In this document: positions 35,541-39,206 of the stretch, piece by piece
Numbering within the stretch: position 1 is the first letter of the stretch
How the letters are laid out: the number at the start of each line of letters is the position of its first letter
Origin: Actinomycetota bacterium
GTDB lineage: Bacteria; Actinomycetota; AC-67
Assembly: GCA_040905475.1 (NCBI GenBank)
Contig: JBBDRM010000056.1
Coordinates: 1 to 39,206 of the forward strand
DNA: 39,206 nt
Direction of reading: 5' to 3'
The notes under the pieces: generated by a model
Seen by the model: only the letters and a program-made list of their open reading frames with translations
Database searches by the model: none
Told to the model about the DNA's origin: nothing
Position numbers and translations under genes: made by a program

Positions 35541-37346
35541 TCAGAGGACCGAAGCGTTCGCGATCAGCCGCGAATAGCAACGGGCCCCGATCGCGCTCAG
35601 GTGCGTCCCGTCCTTACCGAAGGTCTTGGCCGGACACGTTCTCCAGAGCTTCTTCCAATTCAACAGCACGGCACGACCCGCGTGCCGTTGAACCCCGGCC
35701 GCAAGGGTTTGGTTGTTGGAGGACTCCCATCGTCGGGGCACGCGAACATTGACGAAAACGACCAGCTCCACGCCGGAGAGGATCCGCATGATGCGGTCCA
35801 CTTGAGCGGACAGCCACCGTCCGTTGTTGCCGAGGTGGATGATCACCACGCGTCCGATCCTGCCCTCGCTCTTCAGCCGCTCGAGTGCCGCGATCCCGTC
35901 CTTCACCTGCCGCGCCACCGCGGCATCGATCAGGATGCGCCCGAAGCGGTTGCGCAGCGCCGACCTGGCGCTGGTCATCACCGAGTCGCCGATCGCGACC
36001 GGCGGCCGGACGTCGACGGGCGCGTGTGGGGTAGGCAGGGCGAAGACCATAGGGTCGGTGCTGTCATCCTGATCGAGGACGCCTACGAGTGAGGACTGAT
36101 CGGCCGCCTCAGCGAGCGGGGGTGCGGCGTTGAGGATGTTTGCGGTCAAGGAGGCGAGCAGAAGCGACGCGATCGCAGTGGTTCCGACGAGCCGCAGCGC
36201 GGTTCGCTGGCGCACGCCGCCCGGGGTTCGCAAGCTTTGCCATATGCGAGCGGATAGGCGGCCGAGCGCGCCGTTCCGGACCGGCTCCTCGATGAATCGA
36301 TAGGAGAGCTCGGCGAGGGTCAGCGTCGCGGCGGTGCGCATCGCGAACGCCGTTCCGAGCGTGATGTCGTAGTCAACGCCCGGCCGGGTCACGACGAAAA
36401 CGGGGAAGTACCAGATGTAGATGCCGTACGAGCGCTTGCCGAGCCACCGCAGCGGCGAGCTGCCGAGGACTTTCGCGACCCGGGCATCGGGATGAACTGC
36501 TGCGCCGACCAGGGTGGCCGTCGCGAGAGCGACGAGCAGCAGGCCGGGGCGATACGTGAACGAGGAGAGATCGTCGAAGCGCATGAACGCGAACACCAAG
36601 AACGCGAGCGAAGTGAGGGTAGCGCCGTCGAGCGCCCACCTCGGCACGCGCGGCCGGTCTTGCGCCGGCTTCGCGAACGGCCGCCACACGACCGCAAGGG
36701 CGGCGCCGATCAGGAGGCCCGCGGCGCGGGTGTCGGTGCCGTAGTACACCCTGGAGGGATCGCCGCCGGCGTAGAGAAGGAACAGCGCCGCGACCGACCC
36801 GGCGGCGCCGGCCGTGATCGCCGCGGCGACACGCTTGGCCCGCCGACGCGCAACCTTCCACAACAGGAACAGGATCGGCGGCCAGAGGAGATAGAACTGC
36901 TCCTCGATCGCCAGAGACCACAGGTGGGCGAATGGAGAAGGGCGTGCGAACGTCGTGAAGTAGGAGTGGTCCGTTCCCACCAGGTACCAGTTCGATGTGT
37001 AGGTGGCCGCGGCGGCCACGTCGCCTCGGATGCGGCCGACTTCGTCGGGGAACCAGAGAACGAACGCGGTCGACGCCAGGGCGAGCATGACGAAGAGCGC
37101 GGGGAAGAGCCGGCGCGCGCGACGCATGAGGAAGGTTCCGATCGCGACCCTGCTCGTATCCAGCAGTTCCGACCAGAGCAGGGACGTGATCAGGTAGCCG
37201 CTGAGGACGAAGAAGACCTCAACGCCGAGGAGCCCGCCGGGCGCCCAGAAGATCTCGCCGTGATAGGTGACGACGGCCGCGATGGCGAGTGCCCTGATCC
37301 CGTCGAGCGCGGGCAGGGTTGGGATACGTGCGTTCGTTCCGTCCAG
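35541..37346 (-). CDS. OafA/YrhL-type membrane acyltransferase with SGNH domain, probable CTG start
   Basis: Family acyltransferase-3 membrane proteins O-acetylate cell-surface sugars; many carry a C-terminal extracytoplasmic SGNH domain, as here (AIGDSVM, HLGNNG, DGTHLS). The membrane part shows RRARRLFPAL and HLWSLAIEEQFYLLWP. Read from the first ATG (37127), the protein would lack the first helices. The frame stays open upstream and encodes the missing family start (LPALDGIRALAIAAVV, then YHGEIFW and GVEVFFVLSGYLITS). No ATG, GTG or TTG exists in that stretch before an in-frame TGA. A CTG at 37346 with AGGGGG 9 bases upstream and TATACT at 37369-37374 is the best start, giving 601 residues. 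A sequencing error or a recent start loss is possible. Confidence 0.75.
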   Translation of the reverse strand: MDGTNARIPTLPALDGIRALAIAAVVTYHGEIFWAPGGLLGVEVFFVLSGYLITSLLWSELLDTSRVAIGTFLMRRARRLFPALFVMLALASTAFVLWFPDEVGRIRGDVAAAATYTSNWYLVGTDHSYFTTFARPSPFAHLWSLAIEEQFYLLWPPILFLLWKVARRRAKRVAAAITAGAAGSVAALFLLYAGGDPSRVYYGTDTRAAGLLIGAALAVVWRPFAKPAQDRPRVPRWALDGATLTSLAFLVFAFMRFDDLSSFTYRPGLLLVALATATLVGAAVHPDARVAKVLGSSPLRWLGKRSYGIYIWYFPVFVVTRPGVDYDITLGTAFAMRTAATLTLAELSYRFIEEPVRNGALGRLSARIWQSLRTPGGVRQRTALRLVGTTAIASLLLASLTANILNAAPPLAEAADQSSLVGVLDQDDSTDPMVFALPTPHAPVDVRPPVAIGDSVMTSARSALRNRFGRILIDAAVARQVKDGIAALERLKSEGRIGRVVIIHLGNNGRWLSAQVDRIMRILSGVELVVFVNVRVPRRWESSNNQTLAAGVQRHAGRAVLLNWKKLWRTCPAKTFGKDGTHLSAIGARCYSRLIANASVL

Positions 37347-37368
37347 GAAACTGCGCCCCCTCGCGCTC

Positions 37369-37374
37369 AGTATA
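37369..37374 (-). promoter_or_regulatory. -10 element TATACT for the acyltransferase gene
   Basis: On the minus strand TATACT lies 22 bases upstream of the proposed CTG start, with AGGGGG between them. It sits just after the mscL stop at 37398. Confidence 0.5.
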
Positions 37375-37397
37375 CGAAGGGGGACAAGTGTCTTTGG

Positions 37398-37808
37398 TCA
37401 GGCAGCGGCTCCCACTTCCGACGTGCAATGCGCGCAGCGCCGCGCGTCTCTCGGGATCTCACTCAGACATTCCGGACAAGGGCGCGTGGTCGGAAGCGTC
37501 TCGGGCTGCGCTCGCGCCCGGCGTTCTTCGAGATGATTCAAGGGCCGAACGACGAGGAAGAAGACGGCAGCCCCGATCAGGATGAATGAGATGACGGCGT
37601 TGATGACGAGTCCGTACTGGAATCTACTGCCGCTGATCACGAAGCTAAGTTCTTCGAAGTTCGTCTTCCCGGGGATCGTCGTGAGCGGGGTAAGCAGGTT
37701 CGTGACAACCGAATTCACGACCGCCCCGAACGCGGCGCCGATCACGACGCCGATCGCGAGGTCGACGGCGTTTCCTCGCAGGATGAATGACTTGAATTCC
37801 TTGAGCAC
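37398..37808 (-). CDS. mscL: Large-conductance mechanosensitive channel with C-terminal zinc ribbon
   Basis: 136 residues. The N-terminal KEFKSFILRGNAVDLAIGVVIGAAFGAVVNSVV segment is the family signature, with TM1 at about 14-40. The second helix is at about 66-88 and ends VVRPLNHLEER. The channel opens under membrane tension to release solutes on osmotic downshock. Instead of the usual short C-terminal helix, residues 111-128 form a four-cysteine ribbon (Cys111, Cys114, Cys125, Cys128; CPECLSEIP and RCAHCTS), a variant known in several phyla. The GTG start has a strong AGGAGGAG directly upstream. The gene is 14 bases downstream of the LLM oxidoreductase. Confidence 0.95.
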   Translation of the reverse strand: MLKEFKSFILRGNAVDLAIGVVIGAAFGAVVNSVVTNLLTPLTTIPGKTNFEELSFVISGSRFQYGLVINAVISFILIGAAVFFLVVRPLNHLEERRARAQPETLPTTRPCPECLSEIPRDARRCAHCTSEVGAAA

Positions 37809-37822
37809 GACTCCTCCTTCGT

Positions 37823-38689
37823 TCAGCCTTTCACGGCACGGATGAACGCTTCGAGCTGCTCGACGTAGTGCTCACGCGAACGGTGGACGAAGCGCAAAGC
37901 GAGTGCGGTGGCGCCGAGCGACCGGTATGCCGTAAGGACTTGATCGACCCCGCTCGGATCGCCGATCGGATCGAGGGGAGGGTCCGGCGGGAACACCAGA
38001 TCGAAGCCCGCATGCGCGTCGATCTCGTCGCGTCGTTCGTCGAGCATCGGCTTCAGCTCCTCGATCGAGAGCTTGAACGGCGACCATCCGTCGGCGAGCT
38101 CCAGCGCCCGGCGGAGCGACCGCTTCGTTCGCCCGCCGATCCAGATCGGGACCCGCTCCTGGACGGCGTGCGGCTCGACGACGAACCCCTCGTAGTCGAA
38201 GTAGGTGCCGTGGTAGACGGGCGTCCGCTTCGAGAGGGACGCCCGCAGCGCTCGCAGCGCGTCGTCGCCCCGAAGGCCGCGGTCCTCGAACGGCGCGCCG
38301 AGCAGCTCGAACTCCTGCTGTAGCGAGCCCACGCCGACGCCGAGGATCAGCCGCCCGCCGGACAGCCGGTCGACGGTGCCGTAAGACTTCGCGATCTGCA
38401 GCGGGTGGTAGTAGCCGAGCACCACGACGTACGAGCAGAGCTTGAGACGTTGTGTCCGCGCTGCGATGTACGACATGGTCGCCACGGGATCCCAGTAGAC
38501 GAGGCCGCGAACGTCGGCAACCTCCTCGGGGATCGCGACGTGCCCTGGGAAGCACATGAAGTCGTACCCGAGCTCGTCCGCGGCCCGGGCGACGAACGCC
38601 AGGTCGTCGATCCCGGCGTCGAACTCCCACCGCGGCGGGGTGAACCGGGGGTTGCGGTGGACGATGGGGGGTACGAGCCCGAATCTCAT
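37823..38689 (-). CDS. LLM-class (luciferase-like) oxidoreductase, probably F420-dependent
   Basis: 288 residues with the luciferase-like TIM barrel: FVARAADELGYDFMCFPGHV, DPVATMSYIAARTQRLKL, GTVDRLSGGRLILGVGVGS and VPIWIGGRTKRSLRRALELADGW. These features are typical of the F420-dependent actinobacterial subgroup, though F420 versus FMN use cannot be proven here. The substrate is unknown. The ATG at 38689 overlaps the stop of the amidase gene (ATGA), which fixes the start; an open frame 10 residues longer lies inside the amidase. The pair is probably one transcript. Confidence 0.87.
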   Translation of the reverse strand: MRFGLVPPIVHRNPRFTPPRWEFDAGIDDLAFVARAADELGYDFMCFPGHVAIPEEVADVRGLVYWDPVATMSYIAARTQRLKLCSYVVVLGYYHPLQIAKSYGTVDRLSGGRLILGVGVGSLQQEFELLGAPFEDRGLRGDDALRALRASLSKRTPVYHGTYFDYEGFVVEPHAVQERVPIWIGGRTKRSLRRALELADGWSPFKLSIEELKPMLDERRDEIDAHAGFDLVFPPDPPLDPIGDPSGVDQVLTAYRSLGATALALRFVHRSREHYVEQLEAFIRAVKG

Positions 38690-39206
38690 GGCGACACGGC
38701 CGGCCACCGATCGGCCCACGGCGTGGCCTGCTCGAGCTGTGACGCGACGCGGATGAGCAGATCCTCACGCCCGTACGCGGCGACGAGCTGGACGCCGACG
38801 GGCAAGCCGTCGCTCGACCGGCCGAGCGGGAGCGTGATCGCCGGCTGGCCGGTCGCGTTGAACGGTGCGCAGAGCATCGCGAAGGACGCGCCGCGAAGAA
38901 GTCCCTCGAGCGGGTTCTCCGGTAAGCCGCGGAAGTGCCCCAGCGGCGGCGGCGGCTCGGGCAGGGTGGGCGTGAGCAGGAGGTCGAAGCCGCCGGTCCA
39001 CCACTCTGCGATCCGGCGGCTGTGCACCAGAACCTGTTCGCGAGCGAGGAAGAACTGCGGCGCGGTGAACGAGCGGCCGAGCTCGGCGATGGCCCACGTC
39101 GCCGCCTCGACGTCGCCGGGCCCGATCTCTTTCCCGGTTCTCTGCGACCAGCTCGCGATGCCCGCGGCGACCGACGTCGCGAAGAACGTCAAGACGCCGC
39201 TCGCGA
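38686..39206 (-). CDS. Amidase-signature family protein, C-terminal fragment
   Basis: The gene runs off the right edge of the window; the visible residues are the C-terminal third. The segment FDLLLTPTLPEPPP matches the family's conserved late motif. FNATGQPAITLPLGRSSDGLPVGVQLVAAYGREDLLIRVASQLE is the standard C-terminal end of amidase-signature enzymes. The Ser-cisSer-Lys triad lies upstream and is not visible. It is distinct from gatA in this window. Substrate unknown; 6-aminohexanoate or other amide hydrolases of this family look alike at this end. Confidence 0.85.
   Translation of the reverse strand, partial: ASGVLTFFATSVAAGIASWSQRTGKEIGPGDVEAATWAIAELGRSFTAPQFFLAREQVLVHSRRIAEWWTGGFDLLLTPTLPEPPPPLGHFRGLPENPLEGLLRGASFAMLCAPFNATGQPAITLPLGRSSDGLPVGVQLVAAYGREDLLIRVASQLEQATPWADRWPAVSP

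Overview
The window is GC-rich, gene-dense bacterial chromosome with short or overlapping gene junctions and many GTG starts. The gene order (mnmA, ligA and gatCAB, then ilvD, ilvBNC, serA and leuA), a homodimeric AceE-type pyruvate dehydrogenase, an F420-type luciferase-like oxidoreductase and many leaderless-looking promoters suggest a member of the Actinomycetota, probably an uncultivated lineage. That assignment is an inference. No rRNA, tRNA, CRISPR array, insertion sequence or replication origin was seen.

Layout. 1-7643: information-processing block with the end of a cysteine desulfurase, mnmA (tRNA thiolation), a small protein, ligA, and gatC-gatA-gatB with two small membrane proteins inserted between gatA and gatB. 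7652-11503: membrane and metal genes (NicO-family transporter, a zinc-ribbon microprotein, a DUF4234-like protein, two unknown membrane proteins). 11524-26042: branched-chain amino acid and serine biosynthesis (ilvD; ilvB-ilvN-ilvC behind an isochorismatase-like hydrolase; class V aminotransferase, degenerate Rieske-like protein and serA; leuA), interrupted by a PH-like protein, a membrane protein/GntR operon and a pair of CsbD-like stress proteins. 26039-27401: a lower-GC two-gene insertion (winged-helix protein plus GNAT-like protein) with palindromic operator-like DNA. 27646-39206: cation/proton antiporter, MASE1-PAS histidine kinase, D-2-hydroxyacid dehydrogenase, aceE, an SGNH hydrolase convergent with an acyltransferase-SGNH membrane protein, mscL, an LLM oxidoreductase and a truncated amidase.

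The strongest observation is a matched pair of transcription attenuators. One precedes the ilv operon and encodes a 15-residue leader ending in SVLVVI. The other precedes leuA and encodes a 14-residue leader ending in LLLL. Each has TTGACA, a 17-base spacer and CAGAAT, then a leader start codon 9 bases after the -10 hexamer, a GC-rich hairpin and a terminator with six T. Together they would tie IlvBNC and LeuA synthesis to charged Ile/Val/Leu tRNA. An isochorismatase-like cysteine hydrolase of unknown substrate is the first gene under the ilv attenuator.

Other notable points: many start codons sit 5-10 bases after a TANNNT hexamer; the wHTH/GNAT module resembles an autoregulated toxin-antitoxin-like unit; the Rieske-like protein upstream of serA lacks cluster ligands; and the acyltransferase frame continues upstream of its first ATG without any ATG, GTG or TTG, which suggests a CTG start.
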